From JBAXTE01 sp963556065 (GTDB lineage: Bacteria > Bacteroidota > Bacteroidia > Bacteroidales > WCHB1-69), in NCBI GenBank assembly GCA_963556065.3, contig CAUVYH020000018.1, positions 70,774-134,773 on the forward strand: a stretch of 64,000 bases of DNA, written 5' to 3'. Under the pieces are notes generated by a model. The model was not told the origin of the DNA. It saw only the letters and a program-made list of their open reading frames with translations, and ran no database searches. Below, piece after piece: positions 56,440 to 64,000 of the stretch; positions within the stretch are counted from its first letter, which is position 1, and each line of letters begins with the position of its first letter. The translations under genes were made by a program, and so were the position numbers.

Positions 56440-57594
56440 CTAAAAGGAAGCCTCTGCTCCCAGCTTATGAATCTTTCTGCGGATCTCTAAAAGCAGTTCT
56501 TCCACGGTATATATCCGGAAACGTTTCACCTTTAACCGCTTAGCCAGGTCCTCCAGAAGGCCCACATACATATCCTTATAATTCCAGCCATCCTTCAATT
56601 TAAAATCTACTGCAAGCTTTGGAAAAAGCGTCTCAGTAAACGCCCTGTATCCGGTCAGCGCCTCCAGTCCGTCTGCTCCTGTCATATCTTTAATATACTG
56701 TTTTAACAGTTCCATCTCCGACATCATTTTATCAAAATAATAGGGTTCGGTCTTTGGTGCATCAATATAATAGATTCGTCCCGCCAGGTCATATAAGAAA
56801 CGCTTGGCATCGTAATATCCCAGTGTTAAATTCTTTCTTGCCTGTTTTTTATCGAATTCCAGTATTCCTCCAAGATCCTGTCTGGGGGCAATGTGATAAA
56901 CTTTTATTCCATCCGGTATCTTTACCACACGTTCCTTGTCAAAACCCCAGCCATAAATCCGAATCACGATAATATCCTCATAACCATGATCAATCAGAAC
57001 ATCCAACGGTACATTGTTAAACCCGCCGCCATCCATATACCGTTTTCCGCCCAGCTTTTCATTTTTAAAAGCGAGAAAATAAGCACTTGCCAAAAGCATG
57101 TCCTTTACTGTGCCCATTTCCCCTTTTCTCAAATCAACCACCAGTTCTTTGCGGTCGGACACGGAATAGGTAACGGAGTACAGTTCTCTGTCTGAGCTTA
57201 TGATTTTCTCTTCATCTCCCACCACATCCGCTATTAAATTCTTCAGGGGGGTGATGTCAAATCCGCCTTCTTTTACCAGCTGAAAGCCCCTGGCTATCAG
57301 TTCCTGTAAATTCAGGGATTTAAAATCTTTTTTCTTTAACGCTTCTATGGTTTCATTGCTGACTGACATAACCTGGGAATAATCAATGTTTTTCCAGATC
57401 GCCTCTGCCCGTTCTAAGTCATCCATACAGATCAATGCACCGTTTAAAGAGCCTACAGAAGCACCTGCAACCCCCTTTATCTTCACTCCGGCTTCCCGAA
57501 GAGCCTTCCATGCCCCGATCTGATATGCACCTTTGGCGCCTCCGCCTTCCAGAACAAGCCCGTATTCCCGTTCCAAATCCAGTTTAAGCTCCAT
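56440..57594 (-). CDS. Patatin-like phospholipase family protein
   Basis: A 384-residue cytoplasmic protein. The N-terminal patatin domain shows the oxyanion loop LEGGGAKGAYQIGAW, the nucleophile elbow GASVGSLNGA with catalytic Ser, and the dyad Asp in RYMDGGGFNNVP. The C-terminal third (about 270-384) is helical and not recognised. Bacterial patatins hydrolyse acyl chains from phospholipids. A GGGAGG site precedes the ATG. No signal peptide. Single gene upstream of argF. Confidence 0.93.
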   Translation of the reverse strand: MELKLDLEREYGLVLEGGGAKGAYQIGAWKALREAGVKIKGVAGASVGSLNGALICMDDLERAEAIWKNIDYSQVMSVSNETIEALKKKDFKSLNLQELIARGFQLVKEGGFDITPLKNLIADVVGDEEKIISSDRELYSVTYSVSDRKELVVDLRKGEMGTVKDMLLASAYFLAFKNEKLGGKRYMDGGGFNNVPLDVLIDHGYEDIIVIRIYGWGFDKERVVKIPDGIKVYHIAPRQDLGGILEFDKKQARKNLTLGYYDAKRFLYDLAGRIYYIDAPKTEPYYFDKMMSEMELLKQYIKDMTGADGLEALTGYRAFTETLFPKLAVDFKLKDGWNYKDMYVGLLEDLAKRLKVKRFRIYTVEELLLEIRRKIHKLGAEASF

Positions 57595-57628
57595 ATAAAC
57601 CTCCCAAATCCTGTCTGTTTCTGCAAAA

Positions 57629-57664
57629 ACCGCAGCAAGAAGTCATATGACTTCTGCTGCGGTT
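57629..57664 (-). terminator. Terminator of the SPFH-NfeD pair
   Basis: AACCGCAGCA and TGCTGCGGTT form a hairpin with an inner AGAAGTCAT/ATGACTTCT stem and one bulged A, directly after the SPFH stop. Confidence 0.75.
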
Positions 57665-57667
57665 AAC

Positions 57668-58597
57668 TCATTCTTTGGGTATCTCCGTAATGGAAGAAAC
57701 TAGTCCTGCCAGCCCCTGAATTTCAGACGGAATAATGATTTTGGTTGCCTTACCGTCAGCTGCAGCCTTGAATGCTTCCAGACTTTTTATAACAAGAACA
57801 GCTCTGTCCGCTCCAGCTTCCTTTATCATACGGATTCCCTCTGCATTCGCCTGCTGTATCTTTAAAGTGGCTTCTGCCTCACCTTCTGCCTCACGGATTC
57901 TCTTTTCCTTTTCGGCTTCTGCCCGAAGAATGGCAGACTGTTTTTCAGCCTCAGCATCAAGAATAACAGATTCTTTTTTACCTTCTGCTACAAGAACCGT
58001 TGACTTCTTTTCGCCTTCAGCCCTTAAGATTGATTCCCGTCGTTCACGCTCCGCTTTCATCTGCTTTTCCATGGCGTCCTGAATGGCTGCCGGCGGCATA
58101 ATATTTTTCAGTTCCACACGATTTACCTTAATACCCCATGGATCTGTTGCGATGTCCAGAGTTTCTCTCATCTTTGCATTAATCGTCTCTCTTGAGGTAA
58201 GAGTCTGGTCAAGTTCCAGATCACCAATAATATTACGAAGAGTTGTTGCTGTCAGATTCTCAATCGCCATAATCGGGTTTTCCACACCATAAGCATAAAG
58301 CTTTGGATCTGTGATCTGGAAGAACACGACTGTGTCAATCCTCATGGTAACGTTATCTTTTGTAATAACCGGCTGAGGCGGGAAATCTGCTACCTGTTCC
58401 TTTAAATTCACTCTCTTTGCCACTCTGTCAATTAAAGGCAGTTTGATATGCACTCCTACTGTCCACGCATCAAGAAACGCTCCCAGACGTTCCACAACAA
58501 GCGCCTGGGCCTGCGGAACAATTCTGATACAGGATGACAATACTGCCAAAATAATAATCAAAATAATAATAACTGCTGAAAATCCAATTGCTCCCAT
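57668..58597 (-). CDS. SPFH/Band 7 (stomatin-like) membrane protein
   Basis: A 309-residue protein: an N-terminal transmembrane segment (about 4-24), the Band 7 domain (about 25-190: IVPQAQALVVERLGAFLDAW, then DNVTMRIDTVVFFQITDP), and a long Ala/Glu/Lys coiled coil (about 185-255). It probably forms ring oligomers in membrane microdomains. The NfeD-like gene lies one base upstream in the same direction, the standard SPFH-NfeD partnership. Ends at a strong terminator. Confidence 0.93.
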   Translation of the reverse strand: MGAIGFSAVIIILIIILAVLSSCIRIVPQAQALVVERLGAFLDAWTVGVHIKLPLIDRVAKRVNLKEQVADFPPQPVITKDNVTMRIDTVVFFQITDPKLYAYGVENPIMAIENLTATTLRNIIGDLELDQTLTSRETINAKMRETLDIATDPWGIKVNRVELKNIMPPAAIQDAMEKQMKAERERRESILRAEGEKKSTVLVAEGKKESVILDAEAEKQSAILRAEAEKEKRIREAEGEAEATLKIQQANAEGIRMIKEAGADRAVLVIKSLEAFKAAADGKATKIIIPSEIQGLAGLVSSITEIPKE

Positions 58598-58598
58598 C

Positions 58599-59039
58599 TT
58601 ATATTTCCTCCTGTTTCCTGCTTACAATTAGTTTCACTCCTCTTATATCCTTTACTTCCACCATGACTCCCACAGGATAGATGCAGTCATCTTCCAATGC
58701 CCTTGCAGTCCACTCCTGTCCGCTTAATACTGCTGCGCCCTTTCCTTCCAGGTTATTGATCTCTGCGGTAACTCTGGCATATTTACCAATCAGGCTTTCT
58801 GTATTGGTTTTCACAGTATACCGGTTCACATATTTCATGGCAAAGGGTCTGGTAAAAAATAAAAGTATAAAAGACACAATTACAAACACGGAAAGCTGTA
58901 CCTGCGTATTAACACCAAATAATGCAAGTACAAATGCAACCAGTGCCCCGCCTGCAAACCAGATGGTAGAAAGCGCCATCGTCGCTGCTTCAATTCCAAG
59001 GAGCACTACAAATCCTATAAGCCAATAGATCGCTGCCAT
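58599..59039 (-). CDS. NfeD-like membrane protein
   Basis: A 146-residue protein with three or four transmembrane helices (about 3-85), followed by a small OB-fold domain (about 90-146: LIGKYARVTAEINNLEGKG, CIYPVGVMVEVKDIRGVKL). NfeD proteins partner SPFH proteins in membrane quality control or microdomains, and the SPFH gene is the next gene. I use ATG 59039 (MAAIYWLIG), which has AAGGGGA upstream, over the in-frame ATG 11 codons earlier. Confidence 0.88.
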   Translation of the reverse strand: MAAIYWLIGFVVLLGIEAATMALSTIWFAGGALVAFVLALFGVNTQVQLSVFVIVSFILLFFTRPFAMKYVNRYTVKTNTESLIGKYARVTAEINNLEGKGAAVLSGQEWTARALEDDCIYPVGVMVEVKDIRGVKLIVSRKQEEI

Positions 59040-59160
59040 TATCTCATTCCCCTTCCCTGCCATGATCGGCAAAGCACCACGGCAAATCTATCCGTTAACA
59101 CTATCATACTATATGTTCAGGCATTTCTCAACATTCCCGCTGTAAAAAAGACTTATTTTT

Positions 59161-59948
59161 TTATAAAATCTGCTCTCTTCGCTGTCTCGCAGTCTCAAAC
59201 ATCAGCACAGATGCAGCCACTGCCGCATTTAGAGACTCCACTCTGCCCATCATGGGGATCTTAATATAGGCATCTGCAAGCCTGGCTGTATCCTCTGAAA
59301 GACCATTGGCTTCATTCCCAATTAAAAACCCTGTATCAACAGTATAATCTTCTTTTTCATAATTATTCCTGCCATCTAAATGAGCTGCGTACAATTTAAT
59401 TCCCTGCTTTTTTAACTGAAGAATGGAGGCAGTTAAATCATTTGTATAGGCAAAAGGAACCCGGAAAACAGACCCCATAGTGGACCGATTACCTTGGGAT
59501 TATAAATATCCGCAGTGGTGCTGTTCATAAGCACGCCGGTGATTCCTGCTCCTTCTCCTGCCCTTATGATCGTACCTAAATTTCCAGGGTCCTGTATCGT
59601 TTCAAGTATCAATAAAAAGGCTGGTCCCGGAGCACGGGTAAGATCCTCGGGAGTATAAGAATGCTGTTTTACAAGAGCGAGTATGCCCTGGGGCGTCCTG
59701 GTGTCTGACATTACGGAAAAGACCTCATCTGTAAGAACCTCATGCTTTAACCCACCGATCAGCCGTCTCTGCTCATCCTCTTTTAAAAAGCTTTCCGAAA
59801 CAAATACGCTGTCAATTAACTCCGGCGGAATCTCCTTAAATATGCGAAGACCTTCTGTTACGAATAATCCGCTGTCATTTCTGGCCTTTGCTTTCTTTAT
59901 CAGGTTCATCACCTGCTTTACTTTCCCATTGGCACTGCTGGTTATCAT
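59161..59948 (-). CDS. TrmH/SpoU-type RNA 2'-O-methyltransferase, one frameshift
   Basis: About 262 residues in two frame pieces. N-terminal substrate-binding domain (VKQVMNLIKKAKARNDSGLF) and SpoU methyltransferase domain with ILETIQDPGNLGTIIRAGEG, IYNPKVI[R]STMGSVFRVPF, FLIGNEANGLSE and IPMMGRVESLNAAVAASV (knotted SAM site). The frame changes near 59496 where ATCGGTCC needs one more C (VIRSTMG). It probably methylates 23S rRNA or tRNA ribose; the target is not certain. It lies 13 bp after nadE in the same direction. Confidence 0.87.
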
Positions 59949-59961
59949 ATGGTACCTCTCT

Positions 59962-61872
59962 TTATAAATTTTCCAGTTCTTCCAGCCATAAGCGGCTTAC
60001 TGCGTCACTGGGCATTCGTAAATCCCCTCTTGGGGATACTGCGACAGAACCTACCTTTGGTCCGTCCGGCATACAGGAGCGTTTAAACTGCTGGCTGAAA
60101 AATCTTCTGTAAAATACCTTCAGCCACTTTAAAATTACCTCCGGTTTGTAATGCGTTTCAAAGGCTGAGGCCGCCATCCGGTATACCTTTGAAGGACGGG
60201 TACCGAATCTTAAGATCTGGTAGAGGAAAAAAATCGTGAAGTTCATATGGTCCCACAAGATCTTCTGTCTTCTGGGCAATCTCTCCATCCTTAGGAGGCA
60301 GCAGCTCCGGGCTTACAGGCGTATCAAGAACATCTAAGAGCACTTTTTTTAAAGCTTCCTCCTCGCAGGTATCTGCATAGTACCGGACTAAATGGCGGAC
60401 CAGAGTCTTTGGAACCGATGAATTGACTCCATACATGGACATGTGGTCACCATTATAGGTGGCCCAGCCCAGAGCCAGCTCAGACATATCTCCAGTACCG
60501 ATGACAAGGCCCCCGAAACGGTTGGCAAGATCCATGAGAATCTGGGTCCGTTCCCTTGCCTGGGAATTTTCATAGGTAACATCGTGCTGGTCAGGATCAT
60601 GACCGATATCCGGAAATGTATGGATACCGCTTCCCTGATATTGACTTCTGTTAATTCTGCCTCCAGCTTTTCCGTCAGTAGACAGGCATTCTGATAAGTA
60701 CGGTCTGTGGTGCCAAAACAGGGCATGGTCACCGCATGAATCTGATTTCTTGGTATTTCAAGCATATCAAATGCCCGGGCTGTAACCAAAAGAGCAAGAG
60801 TGGAATCAAGACCTCCGGAAATACCAATTACTGCATCCCTGCAGCCTGTATGCGCCAGTCTCTTTTTTAACCCCATCGCCTGTATGGAAAGAATCTCCTC
60901 ACATCTGCGGTTTCGCTCTGCCTCTCCATCCGGAACGAAAGGTCTTGGATCTATCCTTCTTTTTAAATCCAGCTCTTCCTGTTTGATAGAAAATGGAATC
61001 ACCAGATAACGTTCTCTGTCAGGGGCCGGAAACGTCGTCATTCGTCTCCGGTCATGAATGAGACGTTCCAGATCCATATCACCGTAAACAGTCTCATTGC
61101 CGAAACGCTTTGATTCCGCAAGCAGAAGTCCGTTCTCAGCGATTAAGTTCTGACCTCCGAACACCAGATCCTGGGTGGACTCACCTTCCCCTGCATTGGC
61201 ATAAATATAGCCGCAGACCAGAGTGGCAGAATGTCCTGTAATCAGACTTCTTCTGTAAAGGTCCTTCCCTGTGGTCTCATCACTTGCAGAACAGTTTACA
61301 ATGACGGTAGCTCCCGCAACTGCATGGCGGCTGGAAGGCGGATTCGGAACCCAGGCATCCTCGCAGATTTCCGCTCCGATTACAAGTCCGGGGATCTCTT
61401 TACAGGCAAACAGAAGATCAGTTCCCATGGGAATCTCATATCCCTCCCAGGTTATCATGACCGGTTTTGTGTTTCCCAGCTCAAAATACCGCATTTCATA
61501 AAATTCAGAATAATTCGGCAGATTTGTCTTCGGAATAAGTCCAAGCACCCTGCCGCTCTGCACTGCCGCAGCCGTATTGTAAAGCTTCCCGTCCCGCTCC
61601 CAGGGCAGTCCCACAAACACAAGTATATCACTGCCCTCTGTCTCTTTGGCAATCACCTTTAACTCTTCTTTTGCGCCGGCAAGCAGCGCATCCTGCCCGA
61701 ATAAATCTCCGCAGGTATAAGCAGTGAGACAAAGCTCCGGAAATACCATGATTTTTGTCTTTCTTTCCACACCTTCCCTGATGAGTCTCACAATATTCTC
61801 TCTGTTAAAACGGGGATCTGCAACTTTTACGTCGGGGGTCGCAGCTGCAACCCTGATATATCCATGTTTCAT
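59962..61872 (-). CDS. nadE: Glutamine-dependent NAD+ synthetase, two frameshifts
   Basis: About 636 residues in three frame pieces. The N-terminal nitrilase-type amidase has Glu in VFPELCLTAYTCGD, the Lys region IPKTNLPNYSEF and Cys in GAEICEDAWV. The C-terminal synthetase has the P-loop GISGGLDSTLALL, IGTGDMSELALGWATYNGDH and the tail KRSCMPDGPKVGS. Frames change near 60620 (CGGATA needs one G, giving HFRDIGHDPDQHDVTYENSQ) and near 60230 (seven T to six, giving HDFFLYQILRFGTRPSK). The shifts cancel modulo three. Start ATG 61872 overlaps the MATE stop (ATGA), with TAGGAG upstream. Confidence 0.9.
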
Positions 61873-63220
61873 TGGCTTTTTTCTCCTATCTGTTCTTCTT
61901 TCCCTTTTGGTATCCATTTTGCTTTCCATGCATAGATACAGTCCATTCCCATGGTAGTAAGCCACGTTATAGGATAACACCACATCACCGCTTCAAAACT
62001 GGGGAATAATGGTACCAGTAAATTTATATAAATCATTCGCAAAATACACATGTTTCCCACTCCGATCAGCATGGTGACCATGGTTCTGCCGCTTCCCCGA
62101 ATGCTTCCCATTAAGATCTGGTGTATGGCCATTGTCCAGTAAAACGGAAGTAGAATCAGCATGGAGGTATATCCGTATGCAATTACATCCTGATCAGGGG
62201 AAAATATTCTTAAAATACGCTCCGCATTCAGGTATAGAATGACGGAAATAAGAATGGTATAAATAATACTGATAACAAGTCCCTGAAAAACCCCCTGTTT
62301 TACCCGTCTGTTTTTTTTGGCTCCGATATTCTGCCCGGTAAATGTTGTTGCCGCCATGCAGAAGCTCTGAAGGGGAAGCATGGCAAAGCCGTCAATCTTG
62401 CTATAGGAACCAAATCCCGCCATGGCCGCTGCACCGAAGCTGTTGACATTCGCCTGAACAATTACGTTGGAAAGGGAAATAATTGACTGCTGTATACCGC
62501 TTGGAATTCCGATTTTTAAAACCCGGGCCATCATGCGGCGGTCAATTTTTATTTTGCTCAGTTCCAGACGGTATGAATCATCTGTATGGACCAGTGCCCT
62601 GACTGTCAGGAGAGCCGACACTCCCTGGGCTGCCACTGTTGCATATCCAACTCCTGCTGTTCCCATCTGAAAAACAACTACAAATACAAGATCAAGTACT
62701 ATATTAATGACAGAGGAAATACACAAAAAGATGAGCGGACGTTTGGAGTCCCCCACAGCCCTGAGAACACCTGATCCCATATTATAAACCAGATTAAACA
62801 AAGAACCGCAGAAAAAAATCCGCAGATATGCAGCAGATGCCGGCATAACCGATTGAGGTGTTCCCATTAAAACAAGAATAAGCGGAGATAAAATAACACC
62901 CAGCACGATCAATATGAGGCCTCCCACAAGACTCAATGCCATGGTAGTGTGCACAGCCCAGTGCAGTTTCTGTTTTTCTCCGGCTCCGTAATACTGGGAT
63001 ATAATTACTCCGGCTCCGGTGCCAATTCCATAAACATACCGATAATTAAGTTAATAAGGGAATTACTGGAACCAACAGCTGCCAGTGCATCACTGCCGAT
63101 AAAGTTTCCTACTACTACAGAATCCACTGTATTATAAAGCTGCTGAAATAAATTTCCAACAAGCAAAGGCAGAGAAAAAGCAAGAAGCTGTCTCCATATT
63201 ACGCCTTCTGTCATGATCAC
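61869..63220 (-). CDS. MATE family efflux transporter, one frameshift
   Basis: About 450 residues, twelve membrane helices in two pieces. The first piece opens MTEGVIWRQLLAFSLPLL and includes VGNLFQQLYNTVDSVVVGNF, a standard MATE start. The frame changes near 63030 where TATGGAATTGG needs one more G (FMGIGTGAGVIISQYYGAG). The remainder runs to the C-terminus and ends in the ATGA overlap with nadE. MATE proteins export cationic compounds by Na+ or H+ antiport; the substrate is not predictable. It is divergent from the Rrf2 regulator. Confidence 0.88.
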
Positions 63221-63246
63221 CTGAGTTGTATGCAGTTTTTACTCAC
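63217..63246 (-). other. Nine-codon reading frame with strong ribosome site before the MATE gene
   Basis: TAGGAGG (63260-63254) precedes GTG 63246, which opens MSKNCIQLR and stops at TGA 63217, overlapping the MATE frame. Either it is a leader peptide, or one base is missing and this GTG is the true MATE start (the frame would then continue IQLQVIMTEGV). Confidence 0.45.
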
Positions 63247-63414
63247 AAATAATCCTCCTACTTTTTTCCAATCTCCCAATGAATATTAGTATACATCCTT
63301 TTTCGACAATTTGGAAGCCGGATAATTTAAGGTTTACTTTTTCATGCTGATCGTGTAAAATACTTTAATATCCTACTAAACAGATAAGAATAATCAGGGG
63401 GGGGATGTATTTTG

Positions 63415-63843
63415 ATGAAATTTTCTACCAAGGGGCGTTATGCGCTCCGAATGATGATTGAGTTTGCCCTTCAGCCAGGTGAATGCACGAAGATTAACCA
63501 TGTTGCAGAGCGACAGGACATATCTGACAAGTACTTAGAGCAGATTGTTACGATTCTAAGCCGTGCCGGATACGTAAAAAGCCGGAGAGGAGCTCAGGGA
63601 GGCTATTATCTCACAAAAGACCCTTCCGAATACACGGTTGGAATGATTCTGCGCCTTGCAGAAGGCAGTCTGGCCCCGGTATCCTGTATGGAGGAAGAAG
63701 TCAACTCCTGCAGCAGGGCCGATACCTGTGCCAGCATGCTGGTCTTTAAAAAACTGGATCAGGCCATCTCCGATGTGGTAGATAGCATCACTCTTGCCGA
63801 TCTTGTAGAGGAGCAGAAGCGTCTGGAGGGAATAGAAGACTGA
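63415..63843 (+). CDS. Rrf2 family (IscR/CymR-type) transcriptional regulator
   Basis: A 142-residue winged-helix protein. It opens MKFSTKGRYALRMMIEFAL, with the recognition region DKYLEQIVTILSRAGYVKSR and wing RRGAQGGYYLTKDP. The three cysteines in SCMEEEVNSCSRADTCAS fit an Fe-S-binding Rrf2 of the IscR type, so it may sense Fe-S status, redox or cysteine supply. ATG 63415 is preceded by a GGGGGGGA purine run. It is divergent from MATE; the usual iscS/nifU neighbours are beyond the window or absent. Confidence 0.92.
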   Translation: MKFSTKGRYALRMMIEFALQPGECTKINHVAERQDISDKYLEQIVTILSRAGYVKSRRGAQGGYYLTKDPSEYTVGMILRLAEGSLAPVSCMEEEVNSCSRADTCASMLVFKKLDQAISDVVDSITLADLVEEQKRLEGIED

Positions 63844-63861
63844 CAAAGCCAGATCATCATA

Positions 63862-63915
63862 AAAAATCCGTTGGATTGCAGCAGCAGAGCCTGGGCTGCA
63901 ATCCAACGGATTTTT
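63862..63915. terminator. Bidirectional terminator after the Rrf2 gene
   Basis: Perfect 21-base arms (AAAAATCCGTTGGATTGCAGC and its complement) enclose a 12-base loop, with A/T tracts at both ends. Confidence 0.88.
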
Positions 63916-63926
63916 GTATTTATCTG

Positions 63927-64000
63927 TCAGATCCGGTCCGCTATTTCCTCAAACAGCGGGCCTTGTCACGAAAATAATCTCTGGAAAATCCATCCGCTTC
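63927..64000 (-). CDS. Possible C-terminal end of a leftward gene (partial, maybe frameshifted)
   Basis: Reading leftward from the window end gives EADGFSRDYFRDKA; with one base added it continues PLFEEIADRI and stops at 63927, just before the bidirectional terminator. The position after a shared terminator supports a real convergent gene, but 24 residues are too few to name a family. Confidence 0.3.

Noticed and set aside
49706..64000. The Clostridia-like segment as a horizontally transferred island in a Bacteroidota genome
   Set aside because: It carries housekeeping genes with their own native signals and no mobility genes or attachment sites; a chimeric contig explains it better.
1..64000. 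tRNA, rRNA, insertion sequences, prophage or defence genes
   Set aside because: Looked for cloverleaf-like motifs, transposase and nuclease motifs by eye and found none that I could support.

Overview
The window joins two unrelated kinds of DNA. Roughly 1-49.5 kb looks like a Bacteroidota chromosome: gliding/type IX secretion (T9SS) sorting domains, a PorP/SprF-OmpA pair, GldA, AsmA and outer-membrane barrel proteins, the futalosine-pathway enzyme MqnE, promoters of the TTG-N18-20-TAnnTTTG type and almost no Shine-Dalgarno sequences. From about 49.7 kb to the end it looks like a Clostridia genome, probably Lachnospiraceae: HPr, sigma-A, Rrf2, AGGAGG ribosome sites and TTGACA/TATAAT promoters. 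The change falls in a gene-poor AT-rich stretch at 49.5-49.7 kb. The simplest reading is a chimeric (metagenomic) contig, not gene transfer.

Bacteroidota part. 1-8.85 kb is a three-gene T9SS cluster: a giant repeat adhesin cut by the left edge, with 342-bp tandem repeats and a type B sorting domain, then PorP/SprF, then a PorE-like TPR/propeller/OmpA protein that can tie the complex to peptidoglycan. Next are an M6 metalloprotease with a type A sorting domain, a translationally coupled DUF2971-AlkD pair, and a roughly 3,200-residue T9SS cargo protein broken by three single-base shifts. 26-31.7 kb holds a small T9SS protein, metK with a probable SAM-II riboswitch, yitT-gldA and dusB. 31.9-43.3 kb holds an AsmA-like protein, an outer-membrane barrel, Tex, a subtilisin-like T9SS protease, topoisomerase IV subunit A and a MarR-like regulator. 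43.8-49.5 kb holds DUF2231, an exported rubrerythrin lipoprotein, a YugP-type zinc peptidase, mqnE, a shattered gapdh and a shattered gene with a SecD-like head domain. Intergenic spaces carry word-like low-complexity tracts with a recurring GCGCGAAGCGA-type core.

Clostridia part. All genes but the last full one run leftward: hpr, queH, rpoD, a lipid kinase, mutY, birA, a small membrane protein and argF (last six closely packed, with an ArgR-type promoter region), a patatin-like lipase, an SPFH-NfeD pair, a TrmH-type methyltransferase, nadE and a MATE transporter. A divergent Rrf2 regulator closes the window.

Many genes in both halves carry single-base shifts, mostly in homopolymers, and their protein families continue intact in the next frame. 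This points to sequencing or consensus error for most of them. I recognised no new defence or mobile system, tRNA, rRNA, CRISPR array or insertion sequence. The most biologically interesting items are the riboswitch-controlled metK, the repeat adhesin, the DUF2971-AlkD coupling, the exported rubrerythrin and the intergenic repeat family.
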